Of a stretch of DNA of 64,000 nt, positions 34,269 to 44,176 are shown in pieces. A model generated the notes under the pieces. That model was given only the letters and a program-made list of their open reading frames with translations, was not told the origin of the DNA and did no database searches. The stretch is from contig JAFKAC010000067.1 of assembly GCA_025766275.1 (NCBI GenBank), positions 248,001 to 312,000 on the forward strand. The letters are read 5' to 3'. The stretch comes from Lactarius indigo. Lineage: Eukaryota > Basidiomycota > Agaricomycetes > Russulales > Russulaceae. Both the position numbers and the translations under genes were made by a program. Position 1 is the stretch's first letter. Every line of letters begins with the position of its first letter.

Positions 34269-34779
34269 TGTTACACTCCACCGGTGTTAGTCTGACTTGG
34301 ACTCTGAAACAGGTGTAATCGACTTAGCGAAGATCAGGCGAATGGGGATCATGTGTCAACCCAACACAAGCTGAACAGGGGCACTACTGGCACACGCTGC
34401 AGCAATGGTAAAGAAGTACTATCCCTTGGTGGATAGGAGTGGAGGTACTCTTAGTCTGAAGACTAAGGCAGACAAGAGACAAGTCAAGATGGTGGATTGA
34501 AGAAGACCAAGATGGGGACTCTTGGTCTTCCAGAGCGACTACTTATACAGATACATGCGGGCTTTAAAGCACCGCTAGAACAGTAAAGAACCAATAGCAT
34601 AACTAGCTCAAACCCTAGTACAGCTATCCTAGGAATGAGTCATACATGAGTCACAATCACATGTGAACTACTATGCTGACTGATATGATGTAAGAGTCCA
34701 TGACTAATACTACTATTGGGCCGTAGTCATAACTGGCTATGAGTCATTCACACTGCATAATAGAGTCCATACCATAACA
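34269..34779 (-). repeat. C2 5' LTR
   Basis: 511 bp, TGTTA to TAACA. Reading in element direction it has CTTTAAAGC, a TATA-like TGTATAAGTAG and then the stem GAAGACCAAGA/TCTTGGTCTTC (34,502-34,530). Its variants pair it with 26,416-26,926. Confidence 0.92.
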
Positions 34780-35077
34780 TCAATGTCACAATTGTAGTTT
34801 CTTCCTGCTGGTCTCACAATGTCCCAGCGATGGTCTATGGGGTTCCACATAACCTCTGTCCAACAAAGATGGTCGAAATTGAACTCAACATGTTGAAAAC
34901 AGTTGGGGCCATTGAACTCCACAAAATATCCAGTATCTTCTCCTCTTCCCCTCCACTGGGCTGCTCCCAGGAATTTTGTTGGTACATTGTGATCTCCTCT
35001 CCTTTTGAGGGAGTAAGGATGGAATGACGTCCACTGTTCTCTTGTCAAATACACCACAATGAGGATCTTGTTCTTAA
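34780..35077 (-). pseudogene. C1 gag N-terminal piece
   Basis: About 95 codons (TREQWTSFHPYSL, WNPIDHRWDIVRP) between the C1 5' LTR and the C2 insertion. The frame would continue at 26,415 if C2 were removed. Confidence 0.88.
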
Positions 35078-35583
35078 TGTTATGCCCCACTGGTGTTAGT
35101 CCAACTTGGACTCTTTGAGGGCATAGACAACTTAGCAAAGAATAGGCAAATGGGGATCATGTGTCAACCCAATGCAAGCTGAACAGGGGCACTATGGGCA
35201 CACACTGCAGCAAAGATGAAGAAAGACTATCCCTTGGCAGATAGAAGTGGAAGTACTCTTAGTCAGAGACTAAGGCAGATGAGTGAGTCAAGATGGTGGA
35301 TTGAAGAAGACCAAGATGGGGACTCTTGGTCTTCTTAGATGACTATTTATACAGATACATGCGGGCTTTAAAGCGCTGCTGGAACAATAGAGAACCAATA
35401 GCATAACTAGCTTGAACCCTAGTACAGCTATCCTAGGAATGAGTCATACACGAGTCACAATCACATGTAAACTATCATGCTGACTGATATGATGTAAGAG
35501 TCCATGACTAATACTAATACCAGGCCATAGTCATAACTGGCCATGAGTCATATACAATGAGTCATTCAGTCCATACCATAACA
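35078..35583 (-). repeat. C1 5' LTR
   Basis: 506 bp, TGTTATG to CATAACA, with the hairpin at 35,306-35,334. It marks the right edge of the transposon block. Confidence 0.92.
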
Positions 35584-35900
35584 TCTATGGTCAACAAGTG
35601 GTTCATTGCCCACATCCAGCAACTGGGAACTCCATTGACTTCTCCTGGGTGGACAAGGTATGTGCTTATTCATTTTCAGTTCCTGTAACTAACACGGAGT
35701 GTTGGCACTGCAGATACATCAATGAGACAATTGAATGCGACCACTCAAGGTTCACATCTGATGCCAATGTGAACCCATATCTCAACTTCACAAGTGCAGA
35801 TGGCAAAGGCGATGCGGATGATGGCACTGCCAGTGGTGGTGTGTCAGGTAATTTGGTTGGGGCGATTGGCAGCATGGCAGGCATTCTCAAGCATGTGTAA
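35584..35900 (+). pseudogene. C-terminal part of an unknown host protein, cut by C1
   Basis: An open frame enters from the LTR edge and ends at TAA 35,898-35,900 (about 104 codons). It has Cys-Pro-His-Pro, a paired Cys motif (ECWHCRYINETIECDHSRF), an NLTF-like glycosylation-type site, then a Gly/Asp/Ala-rich stretch and a short hydrophobic end (LVGAIGSMAGIL). I do not recognise the family. A possible intron (GTATGTG at 35,659 to GCAG) would break the frame, so I read it as one exon. The 5' part is not found left of C1 at 17,664. Confidence 0.4.
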
Positions 35901-36659
35901 TGGGCTGTATTTTTTTAGTTTTGAATAAGATTTATTCGTTCTCACAAACCTCAATATGTCTGATTAAGCAAGCCTGGTTGAAGTGGTGATTATATTGAGG
36001 ACAAATGTGGCCCTGAGACCAGGATTCATGATGACATCGTTGCTGGACAGGGCCCAGCAATCCTGGGGACATGCACTGTGTCAACCGGCAGCAACAATTA
36101 CAGAAAGTCCTCAGGTCAGACACCAGGACAAACCTTGGATGTTTAACTCTTGAAACCAGGGTGATTGTTGACACTGCGGCCAGACATGGCCCAGAGATCC
36201 TGGGCACATGTACCAGTGATGACAACTGAGTGATGACTACATCAAGATCAAGCACCACTCCCAAACATCCTCAGGTCAGACACCAGGACAACCTCAGGAT
36301 GCTCTGGCTCTTGAAACTGGGATGATCGGGTGAGATTGCCGAGGATCCATTGAGTTTTGATGCTAAATGCAACCTCGGAAGTGTGCTCGGCACAATTGTC
36401 ATTGACTCCCGAGTAAATTTTGGAATGGCACTCAGGCTTAGTGGCCACTCATACAGGGGCTCGGCTTCGTGATCAACAGAATTCATTTTAATTGGGTACT
36501 ACGTTTAAGCGACAAAAACCATCAAATTTTCTTGTTGAGGACATCCGCCGCTTAGTCGCTTCCCACCTAACCTCAGGACAGTTTCCCGTCCCAGTGGTGT
36601 ACGATTATTCCGTATTCAAACACATTACATAAGTGATCGAAAGATACACGATGACGTTC
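35901..36659. other. No gene seen; imperfect tandem repeat of about 156 bp
   Basis: CCTCAGGTCAGACACCAGGA occurs at about 36,111 and 36,267. The words between them (CTTGAAAC, GGGCACATG or GGGGACATG, CCCAG) recur in the same order. ORFs on either strand are short and their frames do not agree between repeats. Confidence 0.5.
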
Positions 36660-37795
36660 TCAGTCCTTAGAGGCCTCCTTTGATTCCGAAGGGCCCGAAG
36701 CCTCTCCACCAGTAGAACCGGTCGCATGAGTATGCTGGGAGTCCTTGTGCTCGCCTGCGATCCGACGGGCTTCCTCATGTATATCCAAAATTTGCTTCGA
36801 GGTCGAAGTGTAGAACGATCGCACGCGCTGGCCAAGGGGGGAACCCAAGGCACGCGTATAATACTGTCAACGCGAAGCATCAGGTGAGGCGTATATGGTG
36901 AGCTCAAGTGTTCACATACATCCCCAGCAACCTTGGTGTAGCCCTTCTGCTCGTCTACAGTCTTGGCGCGCTGCGTGGCAGTCTGGAATGTACTGGTCAC
37001 CTTGCCGGATAGTGTTTGATCAGGACCAAGCGCTTTGGCGCCGATAGACACATCGAGAGACTGAAAGTAGTTCAGGAAGCGCGTAGAAATACCCTTTTCG
37101 TCTGTGGATGTAGTCACTTGAGTGTGAATGAAGTTGGACAACGACGTTGGGCTCACTATCAAGTTGGATGGCACGTTGTAGGATACTGTCAGAAAGTTTA
37201 TATCCCTTGGCCAAGTATTCCGCGGCAACTGGACAACCAAAAATTACCCCAGAGTCTTGTATCGCACAGAGAATACTCACTGCCTGCCCTCGGCTTGTCA
37301 CTCTGATCAAGAGGAGAGCCCGGCACGTGCGGAGCTTCCTCTTCGTCTGGGTGCACAGTATCGGAGTGCACGCTCAGATGAGCACCATCAAGTGAACCAC
37401 CGTTCAGCTACATAGATAATTCAATGGGTAACAGCATTCGTAGAGCGAGAAGTGACCCCACTATGAGAGCTGTCTTTGCAGCGTTGGGTTTCTCGAAGTG
37501 TATCACCGCTGATTTTGAAGGGCCGGTCTCATCGAGGTTGATTTGCGAAATCCTTCATAAGATTTATCATAGAACCATAGGGAACCCGCATCGGAGGAAC
37601 AACGCACTTTCCACAATAGCTAGAAGACGGCAATTTAGAGAGTGACACAAGGTTACGCAATCAGATAAGCGACATACGAGAAGAAATCATGCAGCTGTTG
37701 TTCCGTTGTGGAAGCAGCAATACTCGAAACCTGTCGCTATCAACGAAATCTAAGATATGACAAACTATGATACGCACATTGACAGTGTAAGACAT
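36660..37795 (-). CDS. vip1: RRM-domain protein of the vip1 type
   Basis: Eight exons give 252 residues: 37,795-37,778; 37,732-37,680; 37,619-37,608; 37,552-37,462; 37,407-37,281; 37,228-37,157; 37,101-36,920; 36,863-36,660. All splices are GT-AG and the summed length is a multiple of three. The N-terminal half is an RNA recognition motif (TVNVSSI as RNP2-like strand, SAVIHFEKPNAAKTAL as the RNP1 region). The C-terminal half is the family's hallmark helical tail (AEYLAKGYKLSDSILQRA, SRFLNYFQSLD, GSPLGQRVRSFYT, ILDIHEEARRIA) and a charged end. It should bind RNA; its precise role is unknown to me. Exon 3 has only 12 nt. It lies 168 bp downstream of the Ppo gene on the same strand. Confidence 0.93.
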
Positions 37796-37963
37796 GACGA
37801 GGAGAGATAATCAGGCTCAAGGGCCCTACAAACCCTTAAGTATCTCTTTCTTTGCTCCACTGACGTCACTCGTATAAATCACGTGTCTGATGGTTTACAT
37901 TTACATTACTGCTAGTGCAGGATCTAAGTACATATAAGACAGGATACCACACAATTCAACCTC

Positions 37964-40900
37964 TCATTCGTCAAACTGAATTGCGGTCGTAAGACAATGT
38001 GCAGAGTCAGGGTCGAAAACACGACCTACCTGGACAATGAGCGAGCCGGGGAACGGTGTGAGACGCCCATTCATGTCACTGTAAGACTGTTCGGGTACGT
38101 TGTGGATTTTTTCCGTGAATCTTGTCAACCGGCCGGACTGTGTCGGCTGGCGTCGCAAGTTCTTCAATTTGAATATTTGTCCAAGTATGCGCGGCACGAC
38201 CTAGCCAAAGCCGTGAGAAATGGAACTGTGGGGAGCTAGGTTGTTCATACCCGATCAAACAAATCCTGGGACAAAAGGCTACGAGCTCTTGATCAATAAA
38301 AATCAAAACTCAATCGTGATATCGACTCACCCTTTACGATCCAATCCAAGAACATCTGCGACCTTTCTTGGCTGCCGTCCATAATTCGGCTCCTTAGGAC
38401 TCTCGAACGTCGATGACTGTCAGGCCACATTCATCAGCCTAGAATATGATGCTTGTAGTGGAGACTTACGTCATGAGTAGCACCAGTGATGTCGACCAAA
38501 ATATGTTGGCCCTTGGCGACTGCAGTGCCTGCGACATTCGCGGCAGATCTTGCGACCAAAAGTAAGCTAGAAAGCTACACCACAGTCATGGTCAATACAT
38601 CGCCTTTCTTGTATGTTCTAAAACCTAGAACTCACAGGAGGGTCCAGGCCTGGGTCCCTTTGTGAGCACTAATCTCTGCACGACGACAGTTGAAGCTTAC
38701 GAAGTGCTTCAAAAACGTAGGGTATGACCTCAGTATTCGCATCTTTCTCAACCAAGCGCACAATTTGCTCTCGCTGGGCCACCTTGTCGTCGTCGAGGTA
38801 GAAGTTGACAACATGGGCGATAATTTGCGAGAAAAGGGCAGCAGTGGTTACAACCGACGCAAGAAGGCTGTTGGCCAGGCTATCCAACTCGCTGTCGCTC
38901 GTTTGTGAACCGGTGGCCTTTACTAACACGCTCAAGAAACGTTCACTATGGTCGTTCTTCCCGGATACCCAGTGTAAGACCGAGTCGGTGATGCCCTCGA
39001 CGTTCACCTGCACTCAAGGTTCTCAGTTCGTATACCAAGGTATCAAGTAGCGGGCAACATACCAAACCTCGTGTCAACTTCACAAGATGGCCTTTGAGAT
39101 ACCGTATCATCTCGCGAGTAGCTTCTTGAGACTGTTCTCGCAAGGCCCAGTCATTTGACGGATCTGTGTTACGATAAACGTAGCTGGAGGAAGTGGCTGA
39201 GTAAACACTATCCAAACTAGACCAGATTCGAGACTCACTTTCCGATTTTTGCAAACCAGCTGTATAGCTCCTGTTCCCTGTAAGTACCCCGAGGATTTCC
39301 CTCGACCTTCAGAGGCAGCCCAATCTAGGACATGACTAGATGAGCATCGTAATTTGGTGCAGTAGCCTGTACACACAATATCGTTGGAAAGCCAGTGAAC
39401 TGGAATAAGGTTGATGACATCCCGCACGATGTCAATATATTTAGTGTGGACACCAACACCTTTTAGCTGCTTCCTCTTGATCAGTGCGTCCGTGAGGCTG
39501 GAGAGTGCTTGGGCAGCGCTCTTCAGCTCTTGTTCGTCTGTAAGTACGTGCTCGACCTTCAAGGGCACACAATAAGTGAGACGACGGCCGGCATGTAATG
39601 GAGGACGCACAGATTCAAAATCGAGGTGGACCCCGCCAGTCAAGATCTCAAGCCGTTGCCGAGCGCTCGATGTGTAAGTTGCTGGCTGCGCGAGTAACCT
39701 CTGAACCTCTGAGTACGATTTGACTACGACCGTGGGTCCAGCCGGCAGACGAGGACGACCCCATTCGTACTTGCGCCCCACGTCATCAGGAAAATCCTTT
39801 GCAAACTCTCTCATCTTTTCTGGTACCATCATCGGGAAGTGAGCATATGTAGAGCCTGCGGGGTAGTAATCCGGCAGGTGACGGAACAATAATTTTGACA
39901 GCATGCCCCCGTAGGACCCATCCGCTGTGTCCGCCTGGCAATCGTTGTAACCCCAAGTAGTGAGATTGAATGCTTGTGAAGGGGTGTCAGAGACGCTGGT
40001 CAGATGAAGAAGTGAGAACCGCATACGGGTAAAATCAACAGTCAAGAAGCGATCGCCTCGTGTAAGAGCGACGGCATCACCAAGAATCGCACGAGATGTC
40101 GTGTAGCCCGGACAGAGCCCGGCACCAGGCATGGGTTCCTTAGTCTCTTCCGCTTGCATGCCGACATATAGCTCCAAGTTATCGATGTCATGATACAAAG
40201 TCTCAGCAGCAGCCTCGGAGATAGTCAGTAAGAGGGATGTCAATATCAGGTGTCAACTGACGGCGACGCTCTCATCGGAGTTCCATTCCAGGAATGACTT
40301 GTAGGCTACCGGCGATTATCAGCGACTCTCGGGAAAGCGCACTCGGACCAAAAGTACTTACGGTTCAACCCCATGAACTCCCGAAACTCGTTTAACTGAA
40401 GCAGGGGGATAAGACCCCAACGTAAACGTGATACAAAATATACTTACCGTGCATGCACCCCACGCCCGACCTTGCTCGATGCCCAACAGTTCGACCACAC
40501 GCAACACCTCTGGCGTCCCACGTGCCCCAAAAGCGCGGGCAGGTGCTGCCGTCGCATTTTGAAGGATGCGTGCTAGGTCTGCGTCTGCAAAGCGTCCGTT
40601 GGCACTACGTTTAAGGCTGTGAGGGCAAGCGTGAGTGGCTCCATTGTAGAATCAAAAATGGCATTACAAACCCCCCGAATGTCCACTTTTTGATATCTGG
40701 GCCAGGGTTCATCGCTCGCCGCGCGTTCGCAGTAAAATCTTTCACCGAGACCTATCGGGCGTTCAGTTACCGAAAGTTGAGAAGTCAAGGAAAGTACCCT
40801 ACTGTCTTCATATCGACCCCTTTCATCGACTCCGCAAAAAGTTTCTCTGTCCACTCCACATCAGGCTCTGATACGGCCGCATGCCAGCGATACAACAAAT

Positions 40901-42385
40901 TGAATTCGATGGATACAACGTTGCCCTCTCCACGTGGGGAGACTTCGTGATCAAGATCACGCGTGTTCTACGACGAGTCTTTCAGGAAACAGGCGAAGAT
41001 ATTTCATTCTAGCTCACCATCAAGGGGTCTAGGCGCCAAGGAGATCCATCTCGCACCAAACCAAGGATGGACCCAACGTAATCGCGCAAGATGATCTGCA
41101 TAAAGTACCCCGTATTTACCAGGCGGGCCCTTTGAAAAATCTCCTCGTCTTGGTCGGCGAGGGTAGCAGGATCGCAGAGCCGTGTGTCTTTGAAGGTTCC
41201 GTGTTCGTTGATGCAGAGGATCTTTTCTGCAACATACTCCGAGGCCAATGAGGCAGGTGCGAAATGAATGGCGTGTATACGGTAGACTTACGTTGTGATT
41301 GCGGCTGAGGATGACTAGAAGCGCGCAAACTGCGGGCGGCATATAGATCAAACGGCTGTCCGAAAATACATCGTTCCATAGCCTGCCAGTGCCATCCCTT
41401 CGGCGTACTTTGTTGACTTCGTCTTGCGAGTTGCCATACAGTGGACTTAGATCCAAATAGCTGCTCGCGTTGTTTCGCGTCCAACCTTTTACACTAAAGT
41501 CCGTGTTGAAAATGTTGTGTATGATAATTTCTGCAAAAGCAAAGAACAGGGAGGAGATTCCACCAGGGTGTTCCTTGAACTCGTCCCGCTTAAGAAGTTT
41601 ATCGAATACCAGATCCGCGGAGGGTAAGGAAGCCGGGGGCAGGCAGCGCAGTGAAGGAACAGAGCGGGCATAAGGTGAACCCGCCTTTCCCATGGAGGGT
41701 ATGAGTGGATTATAGTCTGAACCATCAGCAGGGCGGTAAGCATAATTCACAGATCTTGTGCGATAGGCGTCGGTGGGGTCACGGGAGGTATTGACAAGCA
41801 CAGTTCGACTCCCATCAACCGGTGCCTGTTGATTCGGGGCAGGAAGGGCAAGATATCCACTAGGGGGGTGGGGCAAGTCCTTGTATACTAAATGGCTGCC
41901 TTGTGAATATAATATATCCAAACGCCCGAGGTAAGCTCACATATTCCAATGACGTATTGCTGCAGCTTCAAGCTGAATTCCGGAGATTCGCCGCTTAATC
42001 TGGCCATCAATGTCAAAAGTTTTTCAAGCTAACATAAGAACTGCGTCATGTGGTGTACCAATCAACGAACTGAGAACACATACGAGAAACTTGCGATCAT
42101 CAATGGTACCACCGAGATTGGCGGCAGCATCAATGTACGCAGGCTGGTAAGGGTGTGAGTCCAAAGTGGTGTCATAGTGCAATATAAACAAGCACGCACA
42201 AGATCGGAAAGCGAAAATGCTGGACCACGGTCGACGGCATTCCTGATGTCAGTAAGAGGCCGAGACAACAAAGGAGGGACCGGGTGTGCGCCGTACGTAT
42301 GCAGCGGAGCGTTGGAGGCAGCGAGATACTGGGCAGCAGTTTGCAGGCCGTCGACGGCGCGGTCGACCTGATCACGAAGAGACAT
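37964..42385 (-). CDS. ppo: Fatty-acid dioxygenase / linoleate diol synthase-like (Ppo family)
   Basis: The N-terminal haem dioxygenase domain adds oxygen to linoleic or oleic acid. Visible family marks: SRPLTDIRNAVDRGPAF, GGTIDDRKFL, DLPHPPSGYL, PYARSVP, GGISSLFFAFAEIIIHNIF (distal His), SSYLDLSPLYGNS, LSRNHN, FNLLYRWHA (radical Tyr and proximal His), GTPEVLRVVELLGIEQGR, DNLELYVGMQAE and LTRGDRFLTVDFT. The C-terminal part is P450-like: the K-helix EALR is at about 38,700, and the tail IFKLKNLRRQPTQSG ends in FDE at 37,964. I do not find the Cys haem ligand before that tail; the best splice gives SISHGFG then a TAG (about 38,203). Either splicing differs, or the P450 half is defective, as in PpoC-type 10-dioxygenases. 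More than 15 introns of about 50 nt; several are inferred. Confidence 0.9.
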
Positions 42386-43129
42386 AACGAAGTGAGTTTG
42401 TGTGTGTGTGTGGGATTGGAGAACAGTGCCACATTATAGACGAGAGGCGAGTGGTATTTATATCGGGTGGGCGATGCGAAACGAGAAGGGCTTCCAAGAA
42501 GGCACCCAGATCTTCGTCACGGAATATCAAGTCACACGGTCACGATACGGAGCATAGCATCGACCGACCGTGGTATGGCTAATTTCAATTTCCCACAGCT
42601 GGGCGCTGATAGCACTCATCTCTGACCACCGTGGCCAGCCCATTCAGCTCGCGTTTCTATCCACGAAACTTGCCAAGGCTTTGCTGAACATGAGCAGGGC
42701 CATACGGAAACCGTCCCCCTCAAATGGCCGTGACTTCTGACCCCCAGAACCGCCCATCCTTAGTTGCTCATATGACGAATGTAGCCATGGCGCTACGCCC
42801 ACGCGCGTTTGTCAACTCAGAGTGATGAGACCCGGCGTTATTATCTCGTTTCGTATACCAAGAGGCCCTAGGCCTAAGGAGCATCCGGTAATTTTGATCC
42901 CGTTCTAAAGAGTACGTTACAGTAATACTCTTCCATCCAAGCTTCCGTGTAGTCTAGCCGAAGACAATACAGTCACGTTGCCCGTCTAGATTTGGGCACT
43001 GGCTTAGAGGGCAACATCAGTACAGTAATCTAACACGAAATCGCCCATCACACTGCATGTTACACCATGCCACAATCAACAATGGAGCAAACGGCTGTGC
43101 CGTTACAGTACCGACTTGGCCCCGCAGGA
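42386..43129. other. Intergenic, upstream of the Ppo gene
   Basis: No coding region supported. A GTGTGTGTGTG run lies near 42,399. The Ppo promoter should be in the first few hundred bases, but I cannot point to a convincing TATA box. Confidence 0.5.
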
Positions 43130-43340
43130 AGTGGTACACAAGGATGTGATCATCCTACAATCATCATCGTCATCAATGGCACCGCCGTAGTACCCTCAGT
43201 CAGGGATTCCGAGGCAAACTTATGCAGTAGCTCATCTACGAAGAAGCCAGGGCCTCGTTCTTGTGCCCAAGGAACCAATTCCGAGTTGGGGAGTTGCCGA
43301 AGTCGCCCTCCCAAACGCCGCAGGCTTAGTGGCAGGCGAT
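43130..43340 (-). pseudogene. Possible relic of a Ppo N-terminus
   Basis: The minus strand encodes AQERGPGFFVDELLHKFASE, followed one frame over by YGGAIDDDDDC. In Ppo proteins an RGPxF stretch is followed by GGxIDDR; the intact gene next door has VDRGPAFSLSDL then LGGTIDDRKFL. The match is short and the Arg-Lys of the second motif is lost. This could be chance or a decayed duplicate. Confidence 0.3.
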
Positions 43341-44176
43341 GGCAGGGGGCAGTGTGCCATAATGAAATGCCTTGTGCCTCACGGTGCGACCACAAATAAA
43401 TCGACGTCGCGGTGCCCCTTTTCTTTCCCAGTCCATTGATTTTTAGGGTGGCACGCGGAGTCAAGGCAGATTCCGAGGACAAGCCCCTGAAAACCCACGT
43501 CTTAGAAACTGCCACATGAAGCTGCCATGCTGAAAAAACCGTTGCCGACCGCTCAAAATGCCTACGACTAGGAACCAGAAGCCAGACCATACACGGTCAG
43601 TGGGCGCCGAACCGATCTGTTTCCCCAATTCATTCTGTAATAATGTAATACTGCAACGATCGGTCCAAATACAGCGTAAACACCTTGAGTTAACAAAGAG
43701 CTAAATATAGAGCGTTCTAAGTACTTGACAGAACGCATAATTGCTGTAACATCTCTTACGCATAAGGCAGGTCCATTCCATACAATGTCCCAGTACAGAA
43801 CTACGCTGTGAAAGGCCAATAATATGAAAAAATAGCATCAGCGGACGAGAGGCGCACGCGTCCGGCGGTACAGCGGAACTCTAAATCAGGACGACTCGAT
43901 CCAACAATGCGAAAAAAGTACCTATAAGAGAAAGAAAAAACGTTGATAAATATGTGTAGAACAGAACGTCAGAACTGCGGTGCTGGCACCCTCCAAAAAA
44001 AAAAGTGAGAAAGCAGGAAAGCGGAATGTGATGTTCAGACTGGGTATCTGCTGTTTTAAGAGGATGAGCGGGTCTCTCTGATCATCTACCGTTCCAAAAG
44101 TCCTGCAGACAGCCATCTTCGTTCGTCATCCCGCGAAAAGCATCTCGAAACCGCAGTCCCATCACCCTCCGGCAGT
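43341..44176. other. No gene seen
   Basis: ORFs here have no recognisable content. 43,920-44,176 is likely the 3' untranslated part of the surface-protein gene. Confidence 0.5.

Larger units (their letters stand above)
26416..34779 (-). mobile_element. Chromovirus C2, full length, nested in C1 gag
   Basis: The two LTRs are 511 bp each (34,269-34,779 and 26,416-26,926) and differ at about a dozen sites by eye, mostly transitions. The host site in C1 gag is TCAAT on the right (34,780-34,784) and TTGAT on the left (26,411-26,415). Both align to TCAAT in the intact C2 gag, so this is a duplication with two transitions on one side. Order: LTR, primer site, gag, pol with chromodomain, Pol tail, polypurine tract, LTR. 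It is younger than C1, but its pol has two single-base deletions (about 30,956 and 30,463) and several stops. Confidence 0.92.
17665..35583 (-). mobile_element. Chromovirus C1, full length but decayed, with nested insertions
   Basis: The 5' LTR is 35,078-35,583 and the 3' LTR 17,665-18,161. The two share variants that the C2 LTRs lack: CTTTGAGGG where C2 has CTGAAACAG, and GATGAAGAAAGAC where C2 has ATGGTAAAGAAGT. Gag is split by C2 at 34,779/26,416. Other insertions are LTR A (24,913-25,529), LTR E (20,950-21,840) and LTR G (19,783-20,323). Pol keeps one frame apart from these insertions and has stop codons made by transitions. No target duplication was found at the outer ends (ACAAG left, TCTAT right). 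Confidence 0.85.

Noticed and set aside
17665..35583. Target duplication of C1
   Set aside because: I compared ACAAG at the left with TCTAT at the right and neighbouring shifts; none match.
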